A DNA stretch of 64,000 bases from JACOMY01 sp046233115 (lineage in GTDB: Bacteria > Pseudomonadota > Alphaproteobacteria > Kiloniellales > JACOMY01): positions 347,807 through 411,806 of the forward strand of contig JBJXHM010000005.1 of assembly GCA_046233115.1 (NCBI GenBank), read 5' to 3'. Made by a program: the position numbers and the translations under genes. This document shows positions 1 to 9,696 of this stretch, one piece after another. The notes beneath the pieces were generated by a model. The model had not been told where the DNA came from. It saw only the letters and a list, made by a program, of their open reading frames with translations, and did not search any database. Within the stretch, counting starts at the first letter, position 1. Every line of letters starts with the position of its first letter.

Positions 1-754
1 TGTAGGGGTGGCGGGCGCCGGAGAAGAGCGCCTCGGTCGGCCCGGTCTCCACCACCCGGCCCAGGTAGAGCACCACCACCCGGTCGGAGATGCGGCGCAC
101 CACCGCCAGGTCGTGCGAGATGAAGAGGTAACTGAGGTTGAACTCCCGCTTCAGCTCGATCAGCAGCCTCAGCACCTGCGCCTGGATCGAGACGTCCAGG
201 GCAGAGACCGGCTCGTCCAGCACCATCAGCTCCGGCCGGATGACCAGCGCGCGGGCGACCGAGACGCGCTGGTTCTGACCGCCGCTCATCTCGTGCGGCA
301 GGCGGTCGTAGTGCTGCGCGGTCAGGCCGACGACCTCTAGCATCTCCTGCGCCAGGCGGCGGCGCTCGGCGGCCGTGCCCTTGCCGTGAAAGCGCAGGGT
401 CTCGGTGATGGTCTGGCCCACGGTCATCGCCGGGTTCAGCGAGGCGTTGGGGTCCTGGAAGACCATCTGCATGTCGGCGCGCAGGGCGCGCAGGGCCGCC
501 GGCGAGAGCTGGCGCACGTCCTTGCCCTTGAAGAGGATATCGCCCGAAGTCGCCTCGATCAGGCGCAACACCAGGCGGGCCAGGGTGGACTTGCCGCAGC
601 CGCTTTCGCCGACCACGCCCAGGGTCTCGCCGGCGTCCAGGCGGAAGCTCACGCCGTTCACCGCCTTCAGCGGCCGGCCGCCCGAGCTGAACAGCTTGCG
701 GCCGACGGTGAAGACCTTGGTGAGCTCCGCCACCTCCAACAGCGGTTCGCTCAT
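1..754 (-). CDS. Peptide-type ABC transporter ATP-binding protein (DppF/OppF-like), 3' end outside window
   Basis: Nucleotide-binding subunit that should power import of peptides or a similar solute through the two permeases encoded upstream. The protein starts MSEPLLEVAELTKVF at 754; about 251 residues are visible and the C-terminus lies beyond base 1. Visible motifs are Walker A (GESGCGKST), Q-loop (QMVFQDPNASLNP), ABC signature (LPHEMSGGQNQR) and Walker B (LMVLDEPVSALD). The ATG overlaps the stop of the preceding ATPase as ATGA, so the two are translationally coupled. Two different ATPases in one operon is the normal Opp/Dpp arrangement. Substrate cannot be told from this subunit. Confidence 0.93.
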   Translation of the reverse strand, partial: MSEPLLEVAELTKVFTVGRKLFSSGGRPLKAVNGVSFRLDAGETLGVVGESGCGKSTLARLVLRLIEATSGDILFKGKDVRQLSPAALRALRADMQMVFQDPNASLNPAMTVGQTITETLRFHGKGTAAERRRLAQEMLEVVGLTAQHYDRLPHEMSGGQNQRVSVARALVIRPELMVLDEPVSALDVSIQAQVLRLLIELKREFNLSYLFISHDLAVVRRISDRVVVLYLGRVVETGPTEALFSGARHPY

Positions 755-1740
755 GCCAGGCCCCCCTCCGGCTTGACATGGCAGGCGACCCGGTGATCGG
801 CGGCCAGCGCTTCCAGCGGCGGCACCTCGTTCCGGCAGCGCGCCTCGGCGAAGCGGCAGCGCGGCGCGAAGGCACAGCCGATCCGCTCGCCCAGGGTCAC
901 CGGCGGGCTGCCGGGGATCGGCACGATCGGCCGCTCTACGTCCTCCAGCGCCTGCGCGGTCTCGATCAAGCCGATGGTATAGGGATGGCGCGGATCCTCG
1001 AAGATGGTCTCGACAGGCCCCTGCTCCACCGCGCGGCCGGCATACATCACCAGCACCTCGTCGGCGATGGCGGCGACCACCCCCAGGTCGTGGGTGATCA
1101 TGATCAGGCCGCTGCCGGTCTCCGCCTGCAGGGTCTTCAGCAAGCGCAGGATCTGCGCCTGCATGGTGACGTCGAGCGCCGTGGTCGGTTCGTCGGCGAT
1201 CAGCAGCTCCGGCCCGCAGGCGATGGCGGCTGCGATCAGGATGCGCTGGCGCATGCCGCCGGAAAAGCGTGCCGGATACTCGTCCAGCCGCTCCTCGGCC
1301 GCCGGGGTGCCGACCTTGCGCAGCAGCTCCATCGCCTCCCTGCGGGCAGAGCGGCGGTCCATACCGCGGTGCAGGATCAGGCCCTCGGCCACCTGCTCGC
1401 CCACGGTGAGGCCCGGATTGAGCGCAGTCAGCGGGTTCTGGAAGATCATTGCCAGACGGTCGCCGCGCAGTGCGCGCATCTCCCGCTCGCTCAGCGCCAG
1501 CAAGTCCTGGCCGCCGAGACGGATGCTGCCGCCGGCGATGCGGCCCGGCGGCTGCACCAGGCGCATGACCGAGCGCGCGGTGACGCTCTTGCCCGAGCCG
1601 GACTCGCCGACGATGCAGAGCACGCGCCCGGCCTCCAGCCGGAAGCTGAGACCGTCGACGGCCCGCACCTCGCCCCGCCCGCTAGCGAAGCGGGTCTCCA
1701 GGTTATCGACCTCCAGCAGCCCGGTCCCCTTCGGACTCAT
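751..1740 (-). CDS. Peptide-type ABC transporter ATP-binding protein (DppD/OppD-like)
   Basis: Second ATPase subunit of the importer, 329 residues, the usual length. Walker A is GESGSGKS near residue 48, the Q-loop is MIFQNPLTALNP, the signature is FSGGMRQR and Walker B is LLIADEPTTALD. The C-terminus carries the oligopeptide/dipeptide extension with cysteines (CAFAPRCRFAEARCRNEVP) typical of OppD/DppD proteins. The start codon overlaps the stop of the upstream permease by 4 bp, and its own stop overlaps the next ATPase start. It works in the cytoplasm, docked on the membrane permeases. Confidence 0.95.
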   Translation of the reverse strand: MSPKGTGLLEVDNLETRFASGRGEVRAVDGLSFRLEAGRVLCIVGESGSGKSVTARSVMRLVQPPGRIAGGSIRLGGQDLLALSEREMRALRGDRLAMIFQNPLTALNPGLTVGEQVAEGLILHRGMDRRSARREAMELLRKVGTPAAEERLDEYPARFSGGMRQRILIAAAIACGPELLIADEPTTALDVTMQAQILRLLKTLQAETGSGLIMITHDLGVVAAIADEVLVMYAGRAVEQGPVETIFEDPRHPYTIGLIETAQALEDVERPIVPIPGSPPVTLGERIGCAFAPRCRFAEARCRNEVPPLEALAADHRVACHVKPEGGLA

Positions 1741-2633
1741 CGCGAAGCCCTCGGGTCGAAGCGGTTGCGGAGCTGGTCGCCCAGCAGGTTGAAGGCCAGC
1801 GCGGTGATCGCGATCAAGGCGCCCGGCAGCAGCGAGACCTGCGGCGCGCGGCGCAGCACGCCGCTGCCCTCGCCCACCATCGCGCCCCAGTCGGCCGCCG
1901 GCGGCTGTGCGCCGAGGCCGAGGAAGCTGAGGCCGGCGCCGACCACGATCATCAGGCCGACCAGGGTGGTGGCATAGACCAGCACCGGGTTGATCATGTT
2001 CGGCAGCACGTAGCGCAGCGCGATGTCGGCGAAGCTGCCGCCCGAGGCCCGCGCCGCCTCGATGTAGGGGAGCTGGCGCACCTGCAGGGTCGCGGTGCGC
2101 GCCACCCGCGTCACGTAGGGCACCAGCACCACGGTGATCGAGAGGATGACGGTGGTCACCCCCGGCTCCAGCACGCCGGCGATCGCAATCGCCAGCAGCA
2201 CGATGGGAAAGGCGAAGAGCACGTCGAGGATGGAGCTGACCACGGCGTCAAGCAAGCCGCCCAGCAACCCGGTCAAGAGGCCGACGGCGATGCTGATGAC
2301 GGTGGCGATGACGGTCGGCACCAGCGCCACCAGCAGCGAGATACGCGCGCCCCAGAGGATGCGCGAGAGCATGTCGCGGCCCTGGTTGTCGGAGCCCAGG
2401 AGGAAGCCAGGAGAGCCGATCGGCATGTTGGGCTTGGGTGCGGCCGCATCGGCCGGGTCGTAGGGGCTGAGCCAGGGCGCGAAGATCGCGACCAGCACCA
2501 GCAGCAGGATGGTTCCCAGCGAGAACAGCAGCGCCCGGTCACGGGCGATCCCTGCCAGGCGCGCAGTCAGGCGGCGACGGGCGGCGACGGGCTCGACCTC
2601 AGGCGCGCTGGGCGGCAATGGCGTCATTGGCAA
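1737..2633 (-). CDS. ABC transporter permease (DppC-like)
   Basis: Inner-membrane permease of 298 residues, BPD_transp_1 family. It has an N-terminal membrane segment (FSLGTILLLVLVAIFAPWL), then the OppC-type loop (GSDNQGRDMLSRILWGARISL) and a run of hydrophobic helices. The EAA-type ATPase-docking loop is the EAARASGGSFADIALRYVLPN region. The assigned ATG overlaps the end of the upstream permease by 35 bp; a second ATG two codons in (2627) also overlaps. It pairs with the DppB-like subunit to form the translocation path. Confidence 0.93.
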   Translation of the reverse strand: MPMTPLPPSAPEVEPVAARRRLTARLAGIARDRALLFSLGTILLLVLVAIFAPWLSPYDPADAAAPKPNMPIGSPGFLLGSDNQGRDMLSRILWGARISLLVALVPTVIATVISIAVGLLTGLLGGLLDAVVSSILDVLFAFPIVLLAIAIAGVLEPGVTTVILSITVVLVPYVTRVARTATLQVRQLPYIEAARASGGSFADIALRYVLPNMINPVLVYATTLVGLMIVVGAGLSFLGLGAQPPAADWGAMVGEGSGVLRRAPQVSLLPGALIAITALAFNLLGDQLRNRFDPRASR

Positions 2634-3543
2634 GGTCCACCAGCAGGTTCACCAGCACGAAGGCGGCGGCGATAAAGAGGACGCAGCCCTGCACCAGGGC
2701 GACGTCACGGCCGAGGATCGCCTGGTAGAGCAGCTGGCCGATGCCCGGCCAGGCGAAGACGATCTCGGTGAAGAGCGCGCTGCCGATCAGGTAGCCGAGC
2801 TGCAGGCCCAGGATGGTCAGGATCGGCGGCAGGCTGTTCGGCAGGGCGTGCCGCCAGCGGATGCGCCGGCGGCTGGCGCCGCGGGCGACGGCGACCTGAA
2901 TGTAGTCCTGCGCCAGCACCTCCAGGAAGGCCGCGCGCACCATGCGCACAATCACCGCGGCCGGTGCGGCCGCGGCGGTGACCGCCGGCAGGATCAGGTG
3001 CAGAAAGATGTCCTGGAAGTCGCCGCCGCCGTAGGCCTTGGTCATGCCGGTCGCCGGCAGCCAGCGCAGCGACAGGGCGAAGACATAGGCCAGCACCAGC
3101 CCCAGCCAGAAGGGCGGCAGCGCTCCCACCACCTGCACGCTGCCCATGGAGCTGCGGTCGAAGAGCCCGTCCTTGCGCTCGGCCGCAGCGATGCCGACGC
3201 CGATCCCGACCAGCATGGAGAGCGCCAAGGCCGAGGCCGCCAGCAGCGCAGAGTTGGCGAAGCGCGGCAGCACCTCCTCCAGCACCGGGTTGCGGGAGAC
3301 CAGCGAGACGCCGAAGTCGCCGCTGAGCAGGTTGCCCATCCAGACGCCGTACTGGGTCCAGATCGGCTGATCGAGGCCGAGCTCCTGGCGCAAGATTGCC
3401 TTGGCCTCCTCGGAGGCCATGGGGCCGAGCAGGGTCGCGGCGGCATCGCCGGGGGCCAGCTTCAGCAGCAGGAAGACCACCACCGAAACGCCCAGCAGCA
3501 CGAAGATGACCCGGAGCAGCCGCGAAACGAGGGCGACCAGCAT
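2599..3543 (-). CDS. ABC transporter permease (DppB-like)
   Basis: Inner-membrane permease of 314 residues, with the DppB N-terminal layout: a short first helix (LVALVSRLLRVIFVLLGVSVVVFLLL) followed by a periplasmic region (LGLDQPIWTQYGVW) and five further helices. The EAA-type loop is seen around YIQVAVARGASRRRIRWRHALPN. An 86-bp gap separates it from the binding-protein gene upstream; the rest of the operon is packed with overlaps. Partner of the DppC-like protein. Confidence 0.93.
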   Translation of the reverse strand: MLVALVSRLLRVIFVLLGVSVVVFLLLKLAPGDAAATLLGPMASEEAKAILRQELGLDQPIWTQYGVWMGNLLSGDFGVSLVSRNPVLEEVLPRFANSALLAASALALSMLVGIGVGIAAAERKDGLFDRSSMGSVQVVGALPPFWLGLVLAYVFALSLRWLPATGMTKAYGGGDFQDIFLHLILPAVTAAAAPAAVIVRMVRAAFLEVLAQDYIQVAVARGASRRRIRWRHALPNSLPPILTILGLQLGYLIGSALFTEIVFAWPGIGQLLYQAILGRDVALVQGCVLFIAAAFVLVNLLVDLANDAIAAQRA

Positions 3544-3629
3544 CTCTCCCGCCTAGCTAAAACGCATCAGAGCAAGCAAGGCGGGCGGCGGGTGCTGGAC
3601 ACCGCACCGCCCTTCCCTGCAGGACCAAA

Positions 3630-5222
3630 CTAGTCCTCGACACTGGTCGTGGAGAAGTCGAACCAGTCTTCCGGCGGGTTAACGAAGCCCTTTACCGTCT
3701 CGTTCAGGAAGATCGGCTGGCTGTCGTTGTACATGGGGATAAAGGCGGCATCCTCCATGATCAGCTTGCTGGCTTCGCGGTAGAGGGCGGCCGCCTTCTC
3801 CTGGTCGCCCTCGGCGACGGCCTGGTCCAGCAGCGCGTCGACCTTCTCGTTGCAGTACCAGCCGCTGTTGACGCCGTTCGGCGGCTGCAGGGTGCAGCGA
3901 GAGACCACGCCGGTCCAGGACGGGATGGACATGCCCCAGCCCATGGTGTTCATGCCGGTCTCCTCCGGCATGCCGGCGGCCCACTTGCCCAGGTAAGCGA
4001 TCCATTCGTTCTTGATCAGGTTCACCTTGATGCCGATGTTGGCCATGTCGCGCTGGAACCACTGCTCGGACAGCTCGCCCAGGCCGTATTTGAAGATCTC
4101 CATGTCGATCTCGAAGCCGTCGGGATAGCCGGCTTCAGCCAGCAAAGCCTTCGCCTTTTCAGGATCATACTCGTACATCTTGAAGTCGGGATCGAAGGCG
4201 TAGGTGCCACGCGAGAGCATGCCGTAGGCCGGCGTCGCGGTACCGCGCATCAGCTCCTCGGTCATGGCCTCGCGGTTGAAGCCGTAGATCATCGCCTGAC
4301 GCACCCGCTTGTCCTGCATGATCGGGTTTTTCATGTTGATGGCGATGTAGAAGATCGAGGGCACGTTCTCGTTGGTCGAGAGCACGAAGCGCCCGTCCTC
4401 CTTGATGTCGTCGATCTGCTCCCACGGCGGGAAGTTGGTCATGTTGATCTCTTCGGAGAGCAGCGCGTTCACCCGGGTCGAGGGATCCTCCAGCTTCACA
4501 AAGACCAGAGCGTCCAGCTTCGACTTTTCGCCCCAGTAGTCCTCGTAGGGCTCGAGCACGATCTTCACGCCCTGCTCGCGCTCGACGAACTTCATCGGCC
4601 CAGTGCCGACCGGGTGCAGCGCGATCTCCTCGTTGCCGTACTTCTCCAGCGCCGTCGGGCTGATGATCAGGAAGGGGCCGTAGCTCTGGATCGAACCGGC
4701 GAACCACTCGTAGTTCGGCTTGTTCAAGGTGAAGCGGACGGTCATGTCGTCCAGCACCTCGAACTTCTCGATCCAGGCGGCGAAGCTGGTCGTGAAGGCC
4801 GCCGACTTGGGATAGTACTGCGGCGCATCCTTGTTGATGATGCGGTCGACGTTGTACTTCACCGCCTCGGCATTGAAGGGCGTGCCGTCCTGGAAGGTCA
4901 CGCCCTCGCGGAGCTTGAAGGTCCAGACCTTGCCGTCCTCGGTGACCTCCCAGGACTCGGCCAGGGCCGGCTTCAGCTTCACGTACTTGGCGTCGGGGTC
5001 GGTCAGGTCCCCCTCCAGCAGGCTCTCGTAGATTTGCCGGGTGACGGATCGGCCGAGCCAACCGCCCATGGCGTGCGGATCAAGCGCATCGGCGTCGGCC
5101 GGCATGCCCCAGATCAGGGCACCTTCGGCCGCCGCCGGGGTCGGCAGGGCCGTCGTCGAGGCCAGCAGGGCCGCCGCGAGGGCGCCGCCGGCCAAGGTCA
5201 GTCTCAGTTTGCCTGTTCTCAC
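3630..5222 (-). CDS. Periplasmic peptide-type solute-binding protein (SBP_bac_5 family)
   Basis: Extracytoplasmic receptor of the importer. I place the start at GTG 5222, not at the first in-frame ATG (5303), because GGGAG lies 8 nt upstream and the protein then opens with a classical signal peptide (RTGKLRLTLAGGALAAALLA ending near PTPAAA). It is then about 530 residues, normal for the family. Family motifs include GADADALDPH-like text at the mature N-terminus, the KPALAESWEVTEDGKVWTF region and FQDGTPFNAEAVKYN. The neighbouring amidase suggests the ligand could be an amide or short peptide, but that is only a guess from context. Confidence 0.92.
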   Translation of the reverse strand: MRTGKLRLTLAGGALAAALLASTTALPTPAAAEGALIWGMPADADALDPHAMGGWLGRSVTRQIYESLLEGDLTDPDAKYVKLKPALAESWEVTEDGKVWTFKLREGVTFQDGTPFNAEAVKYNVDRIINKDAPQYYPKSAAFTTSFAAWIEKFEVLDDMTVRFTLNKPNYEWFAGSIQSYGPFLIISPTALEKYGNEEIALHPVGTGPMKFVEREQGVKIVLEPYEDYWGEKSKLDALVFVKLEDPSTRVNALLSEEINMTNFPPWEQIDDIKEDGRFVLSTNENVPSIFYIAINMKNPIMQDKRVRQAMIYGFNREAMTEELMRGTATPAYGMLSRGTYAFDPDFKMYEYDPEKAKALLAEAGYPDGFEIDMEIFKYGLGELSEQWFQRDMANIGIKVNLIKNEWIAYLGKWAAGMPEETGMNTMGWGMSIPSWTGVVSRCTLQPPNGVNSGWYCNEKVDALLDQAVAEGDQEKAAALYREASKLIMEDAAFIPMYNDSQPIFLNETVKGFVNPPEDWFDFSTTSVED

Positions 5223-5295
5223 TGCTTGCTCCCTTTCCGTTGCGCCCCCATCGGGGGCTCGCTTTCCCTTGTCCGGCCGGCTCTTCTTTTCTGGG

Positions 5296-6750
5296 TCAGC
5301 CAAGCGTTGCCCAGGCCGAGGTGGGCGGATGGCGGTCCTTCCAGGGCAGTGCCCGTTCGAGTTGCCCGGCCAGACGGATGAGGCCGGCCTCGTCGCCGAA
5401 GCGCCCGACGATCTGGATGCCGATCGGCAGGCCCCTGGAGGACTGGTAGAGCGGCAGGGAGATCGCGGGCTGGCCGGTCACGTTGAAGACCGGGGTGAAG
5501 GGCAGCACCGTGATCAGGTGGTCCCACCACTGGCGCGGCGTCATGTCGGCGTCCTGGTTCAGGTAGCCCAGCTTGAAAGGCTGCTTGGCGATGGTCGGCA
5601 GCACCAGGAAGTCATAGGCCGCGAAGAAGGGCGCGATCTGCCGGCAGGCGCGGTTGAAACCGCCCAGCACCTTGCCCAGGCAGTCGATCGCGTTCAGTTT
5701 GATGCCTTCCTGGTAGATGTTCCACGACACCCGCTCCAGGGTCTCGGGGCTCGGCTCGACGCCGGTCATCTGCGCCACCGCCTTCATCCAGCCGGCCTCG
5801 CCCACCACCCAGGCGGTCGAGATCGCCTCCGACAGGCCATCGACGTCGTGCTCGAAGCAGTCCTCGGCCAACTCGTGCCCCAGGCTGGCGAGCAGGTCGG
5901 CGGCCGATTTGACCGCTGCGGCGACCTCGGGATCGACCGGCTCGGGCCCCCAATGACCCGGCACCGCCCAGGCGATCTTCGCCGGCGCCGGCTCGCTGGT
6001 CACCTCTTCGCTGTAGGGCCGCATCGGCGGGGCGATGATGTAGGGCTCGCCCGGCGCCGGTCCGTTGGTGGCGTCCAGCATGCAGGCGCTGTCGCGCACC
6101 GTCCGGGTCAGGACATGCTCGCCCGACATGCCGAAGAGGGCCTCGCCGAGATCCGGTCCCAGCGAGTTGCGCCCGCGGGTCAGCTTGAGTCCGACCAGGC
6201 CGCAGCACGAGGCCGGGATGCGGATCGAGCCGCCGCCGTCATTGCCGTGCGCCATCGGCACGTAACCCGCCGACACGGCAGCCGCCGTGCCTCCCGAGGA
6301 GCCGCCGGCGGAGCGCTCCAGATCCCAGGGATTGTGCGTCGGGCCGAAGATCACCGGCTCGGTCGAGCCGTTATAGCCGAACTCCGGCGCCTTGCTCTGG
6401 CCGATGGTGACCACGCCGGTCTGACGGAAGCGCTTCATCAGCTCGCTGTCGGCCGGCGCCACGTAGCCACCGCTGAGCCGGCTGCCGTTGGGCAGCGCCT
6501 TGCCGCCCATGGCCAGCAGGCAGTCCTTGATGATGAAGGGAACGCCGCGCAGCGGACCCTCCGGCAGGGCAGTCTCGTCCAGCGCCTCGATATCGGCGTC
6601 GTAGCGCTCCACCATGCAGCCGAGGCTGGGCTCCAGCTCCTCGACGATCGACAGCGCCTGGCGCGCCAGCTCCTTCGGCGTGACCGCGCCACTCTTCACC
6701 AGAGCCGCCAGGCCGACGGCGTCCTCTGCCAGATAGTCTTTACGTTGCAT
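5296..6750 (-). CDS. Amidase of the amidase-signature family
   Basis: Predicted hydrolase of a carboxamide bond, 484 residues from the ATG at 6750 (MQRKDYLAEDAVGL); the longer frame to 6798 lacks support. The amidase signature is intact: Lys75 in GVPFIIKD, the cis-Ser at about 151 in SAGGSSGG, and the nucleophile Ser175 in DGGGSIRIPA, giving the Ser-cisSer-Lys triad. There is no signal peptide, so it acts in the cytoplasm. It is the first gene of the operon that continues with the binding protein 73 bp downstream, so it probably works on the imported compound. Specificity is unknown. Confidence 0.92.
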   Translation of the reverse strand: MQRKDYLAEDAVGLAALVKSGAVTPKELARQALSIVEELEPSLGCMVERYDADIEALDETALPEGPLRGVPFIIKDCLLAMGGKALPNGSRLSGGYVAPADSELMKRFRQTGVVTIGQSKAPEFGYNGSTEPVIFGPTHNPWDLERSAGGSSGGTAAAVSAGYVPMAHGNDGGGSIRIPASCCGLVGLKLTRGRNSLGPDLGEALFGMSGEHVLTRTVRDSACMLDATNGPAPGEPYIIAPPMRPYSEEVTSEPAPAKIAWAVPGHWGPEPVDPEVAAAVKSAADLLASLGHELAEDCFEHDVDGLSEAISTAWVVGEAGWMKAVAQMTGVEPSPETLERVSWNIYQEGIKLNAIDCLGKVLGGFNRACRQIAPFFAAYDFLVLPTIAKQPFKLGYLNQDADMTPRQWWDHLITVLPFTPVFNVTGQPAISLPLYQSSRGLPIGIQIVGRFGDEAGLIRLAGQLERALPWKDRHPPTSAWATLG

Positions 6751-7004
6751 GAGCTCCCATCCCCACCGACACCAGCTTCCTCGACCGACACCGGTCATTA
6801 CCCGGCGGCAGACAACAATCCGGCCGGGTACCCTCCTCCAGGACCTCCATGCTCGCCGAAGCTGCAGGCGGTTTGTTTTGCAGGCCTATCCAAAAACTCT
6901 CCTCTGGCTGTCCTGCCCCACCGACAGGAGGTGCACAGTGGCTGTTGACTGCTGCAGCGCAGCATGATGAGCTATGATTCAAGATTGTATGACAGAAAGG
7001 CCCG

Positions 7005-8006
7005 ATGGACAGACCAGCGCCGCCGCTCGCAAGAGAAGCTTCCTATCTACGGCTTGATCCCTGCGCCGGCCGTGGCTTGCGCGAGCAGTGGAGTGCGATC
7101 CTCACTTCCTCCTACTATCCGGCCGAAGCGGCACGGCTGGAGCGTGAGAACTTCTATGGTGAGGTCAGCCAGTGCACCATCGGCGACATGCAGGTCTCGC
7201 GGATGCGCTGCGGCCGCCATGTGCTCCGGCGGACGGCCCGTCACATCGCGCTGCAGCACGACAACTCCCTGATCTTCGCGATGCCGGTGGTGGGCTCCTT
7301 CACCTACGAGCAGCTCGGGCGGACCGGCACGGTCGGCCGTCAGCAAGCCCTGATCTTCGACACCAACGAGCCCTACAGCTACGAGGTGAGCCGGGCTTAC
7401 GAGAACATCTGCTTCCGCATCGACCGCAATGCCTTCGCCACCCGCCTGCCGGATCTGGAGGACGTCTGCGGCCGGCCGCTCACCCTGGACCAGACCTCGG
7501 CCTGGTTCCTGCGCACGACGCTCTCGCGTATGCTGGAGGAGGCGATGACGAGCGATCGCCGCAGCCGCGAGGTGCTGGCGGGCAACATCGCCGGCTATGT
7601 CCTGGACCTGGCGCTGGAGGCGACCCTGCACAGCTACCTGGCGCCGACCGGTGGCTCGGGCGAGCGCTACCGCCACACCCAGCTTCGCCGCATCACCGGC
7701 TACATCATGCGCAACCTGGACGACCCGGACCTCACACCCGACAGCGTGGCCGAGGCCAACGGCATCTCCACCAGCTATCTCTACAAGCTGTTCAAGCCGA
7801 CCGGCCTCTCGGTCGGCAAGTGGATCACGCACCGCCGGCTGGAGCTCTGCCGGGCCCGTCTCAGCGACCCGCAGTACCAGGACCAGAGCATCACCCAGAT
7901 CGCCTTCGACCTGGGCTTCAACAACCTCTCCCACTTCTCCACCCGCTTCCGCCAGGCCTTCGCCTGCTCCCCGCGCGAGCTGCGCCGCAGCCTGGACGCG
8001 GGCTAA
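7005..8006 (+). CDS. AraC-family transcriptional regulator, divergent from the amidase/ABC operon
   Basis: DNA-binding regulator of 333 residues. The N-terminal two thirds resemble the AraC_binding_2 sensor domain (FeaR/NphR-like: QVSRMRCGRHVLRRT, then SLIFAMPVVGSFTYEQ). The C-terminus is a double helix-turn-helix of AraC type (TPDSVAEANGISTSYLYKLF and SITQIAFDLGFNNLSHFSTRF). Start ATG 7005 has AAAGG about 6 nt upstream. Its divergence from the amidase gene across about 250 bp makes that operon its most likely target; the inducer would then be the amide or peptide substrate. Confidence 0.88.
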   Translation: MDRPAPPLAREASYLRLDPCAGRGLREQWSAILTSSYYPAEAARLERENFYGEVSQCTIGDMQVSRMRCGRHVLRRTARHIALQHDNSLIFAMPVVGSFTYEQLGRTGTVGRQQALIFDTNEPYSYEVSRAYENICFRIDRNAFATRLPDLEDVCGRPLTLDQTSAWFLRTTLSRMLEEAMTSDRRSREVLAGNIAGYVLDLALEATLHSYLAPTGGSGERYRHTQLRRITGYIMRNLDDPDLTPDSVAEANGISTSYLYKLFKPTGLSVGKWITHRRLELCRARLSDPQYQDQSITQIAFDLGFNNLSHFSTRFRQAFACSPRELRRSLDAG

Positions 8007-8033
8007 ACCTCCGGCCAACGCTCCGCAGCCGGC

Positions 8034-8531
8034 ATGTACGTGCTGAAGCCCGGCATCAAGCGCAACCCGGTGCGGCGCTGGGCCTTGCCCGACCGGATCT
8101 TCTTCGGCTATGGCGCCTGCCACATCCTGGCCGGGGTCTATCTGGAGCAACCACCCCTGCCCGGCTTCCGAGCCGAGAGGATCCTTCCGGCCGAGGGCTT
8201 CACCGGCAACCACATCTACGTCACCGACGGCCTGGTCACCTTCGACCACCACGGCTATGCCCTGCGTGCGGCCCTGCTGGACCATCACCGCCGCGGCTGG
8301 ACCCGCCGGCAGCCAGGCTGGGACTGCCGGATCGAGCCGGTGGACTTCGACCTGCTTGCCACCGCCCAGCTCAACGCCCGCAAGATGCTGGGTCCGGACC
8401 AGTACCTGCACGACCCCGTCCCCCGCTCCCGCCGCTTCATCGGAAGGGTCGAGCATCGGGAGGCGGCGGCCCAAGCAGCGTGCACCCGGGCGGCGCACAG
8501 CCTGGCGGTGGGAGGTCGTGTTTCGATCTGA
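8034..8531 (+). CDS. Small protein of unknown function
   Basis: 165 residues, starting MYVLKPGIKRNPVRRWALPD 28 bp after the AraC gene, so probably co-transcribed. No signal peptide or membrane helix is seen; the protein is rich in His, Arg and aromatic residues (GYGACHILAGVYL, GFTGNHIYVTDGLVTFDHHGYALR). I do not recognise the family. A decayed second copy lies at 9697-9830 behind the next AraC gene, so this kind of gene has occurred twice next to AraC regulators. The last 30 residues are low-complexity and may not belong to the conserved core. Confidence 0.6.
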   Translation: MYVLKPGIKRNPVRRWALPDRIFFGYGACHILAGVYLEQPPLPGFRAERILPAEGFTGNHIYVTDGLVTFDHHGYALRAALLDHHRRGWTRRQPGWDCRIEPVDFDLLATAQLNARKMLGPDQYLHDPVPRSRRFIGRVEHREAAAQAACTRAAHSLAVGGRVSI

Positions 8532-8613
8532 CTAGGAAGCAGAGCTGCCTCACGCCAATCCGCCGCTCCCGTCTTGCGGGCAGCAGGCGTATAGTTGACA
8601 GTTCAAGAGGCGG

Positions 8614-9690
8614 TTGATCGAACTGCCTCAATCCAACCGCGAGTTTGACGCTATGGCCTCCGATTCGATCGCGTTCTCCCGAGCCAGGGGCATGGGACCG
8701 CTGCCCGATCTCGTCGAGGCGCGCGCCGGCGAGCGCGCTCTGTACAGGCTGTTCGAACAGGAAGGGCTGCCGCTCTCCCTCAGGGAGCTGCCGCAAGTGC
8801 CGATACCGCTTGAGGCGATGATGCGGCTCTTCGAGCGCGCCTCGCGGCAGCTCGGCGAGCGGACCTTCGGGCTGGAGGTCGGCCGCGGGATGAACCATCG
8901 CGGTTACGGACTGTGGACCGAGTACGCCACGGGCGGGCGCACCCTTGGCGAGGCCCTCCGGCGCGCGATCGACACCAGCTGGGCGCACCTCAGCGGATCG
9001 CACCTGGAACTGGCGCGGGGACAGGATCACTGGATCCTGCGCTTCGTGGCCCCGCCGATGGCAGTCTCGACCATGCAGCACTCCGACCATGTCTTGCTGC
9101 CCTTGCTCTCCTTGGCGCGCCACTACCTGGGCCGGGCATGGCAGCCCGCCTGGGTGGAGGTGGACTACCCACGCGACCAGGCAGCCCATCTCCTGGAAGA
9201 GGCCTTGGATATCCCCGCCCGCTTCGGACGCCCTGGGACCGGGCTGGCGCTTGCCGCCGAGGACCTGCTGCAGCAACACGCGGTGAACCGGCCCCATCGG
9301 ATCGTCACGCTGCAGGACATCAAGGCCGATCTGACCCTGATCGAGGCCGGAGAGCCGGCCAGGTCCATCTCATCTGTGGTCGCGCTACGACTGCTCGACG
9401 GCAAGAGCGATATCGAAGGTGCCGCACAGCTGGTCGGGCTGAGTGTCCAGACCCTGCAGCGCCGCTTGCGCCATAAGGGCTACACCTATCGCGAGGTACT
9501 GGCCGCGACCCGCTTCGCCCGAGCCAAGGTCCTGCTGGGCGAGACGCAGCTCACGATCATGGAGATCGCGCTCTCGCTCGGCTACGAGGACCACGCCAAC
9601 TTCACCCGTGCCTTCAAGCGCTGGGCTGGGGCGAGCCCGACCACCTACCGCCGCGCCCGGTCCGGAGGCAAGATCAGGAGGCCGGTCTGA
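8614..9690 (+). CDS. AraC-family regulator with arabinose-binding-like N-terminal domain
   Basis: Regulator of 358 residues, of a different subfamily from the AraC protein at 7005. The N-terminus has the OruR/Arabinose_bd layout (PDLVEARAGERALYRLFEQ, then RTFGLEVGRGMNHRGYGLWTEY). The C-terminal double HTH is SDIEGAAQLVGLSVQTLQRR and TIMEIALSLGYEDHANFTRAFKRWAG. The start given is TTG 8614, with AGAGG 3 nt upstream; ATG 8653 (MASDSIAFSRARG) is an alternative that also fits the domain but lacks a clear ribosome site. Target genes are unknown. Confidence 0.82.
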   Translation: MIELPQSNREFDAMASDSIAFSRARGMGPLPDLVEARAGERALYRLFEQEGLPLSLRELPQVPIPLEAMMRLFERASRQLGERTFGLEVGRGMNHRGYGLWTEYATGGRTLGEALRRAIDTSWAHLSGSHLELARGQDHWILRFVAPPMAVSTMQHSDHVLLPLLSLARHYLGRAWQPAWVEVDYPRDQAAHLLEEALDIPARFGRPGTGLALAAEDLLQQHAVNRPHRIVTLQDIKADLTLIEAGEPARSISSVVALRLLDGKSDIEGAAQLVGLSVQTLQRRLRHKGYTYREVLAATRFARAKVLLGETQLTIMEIALSLGYEDHANFTRAFKRWAGASPTTYRRARSGGKIRRPV

Positions 9691-9696
9691 GCGCAG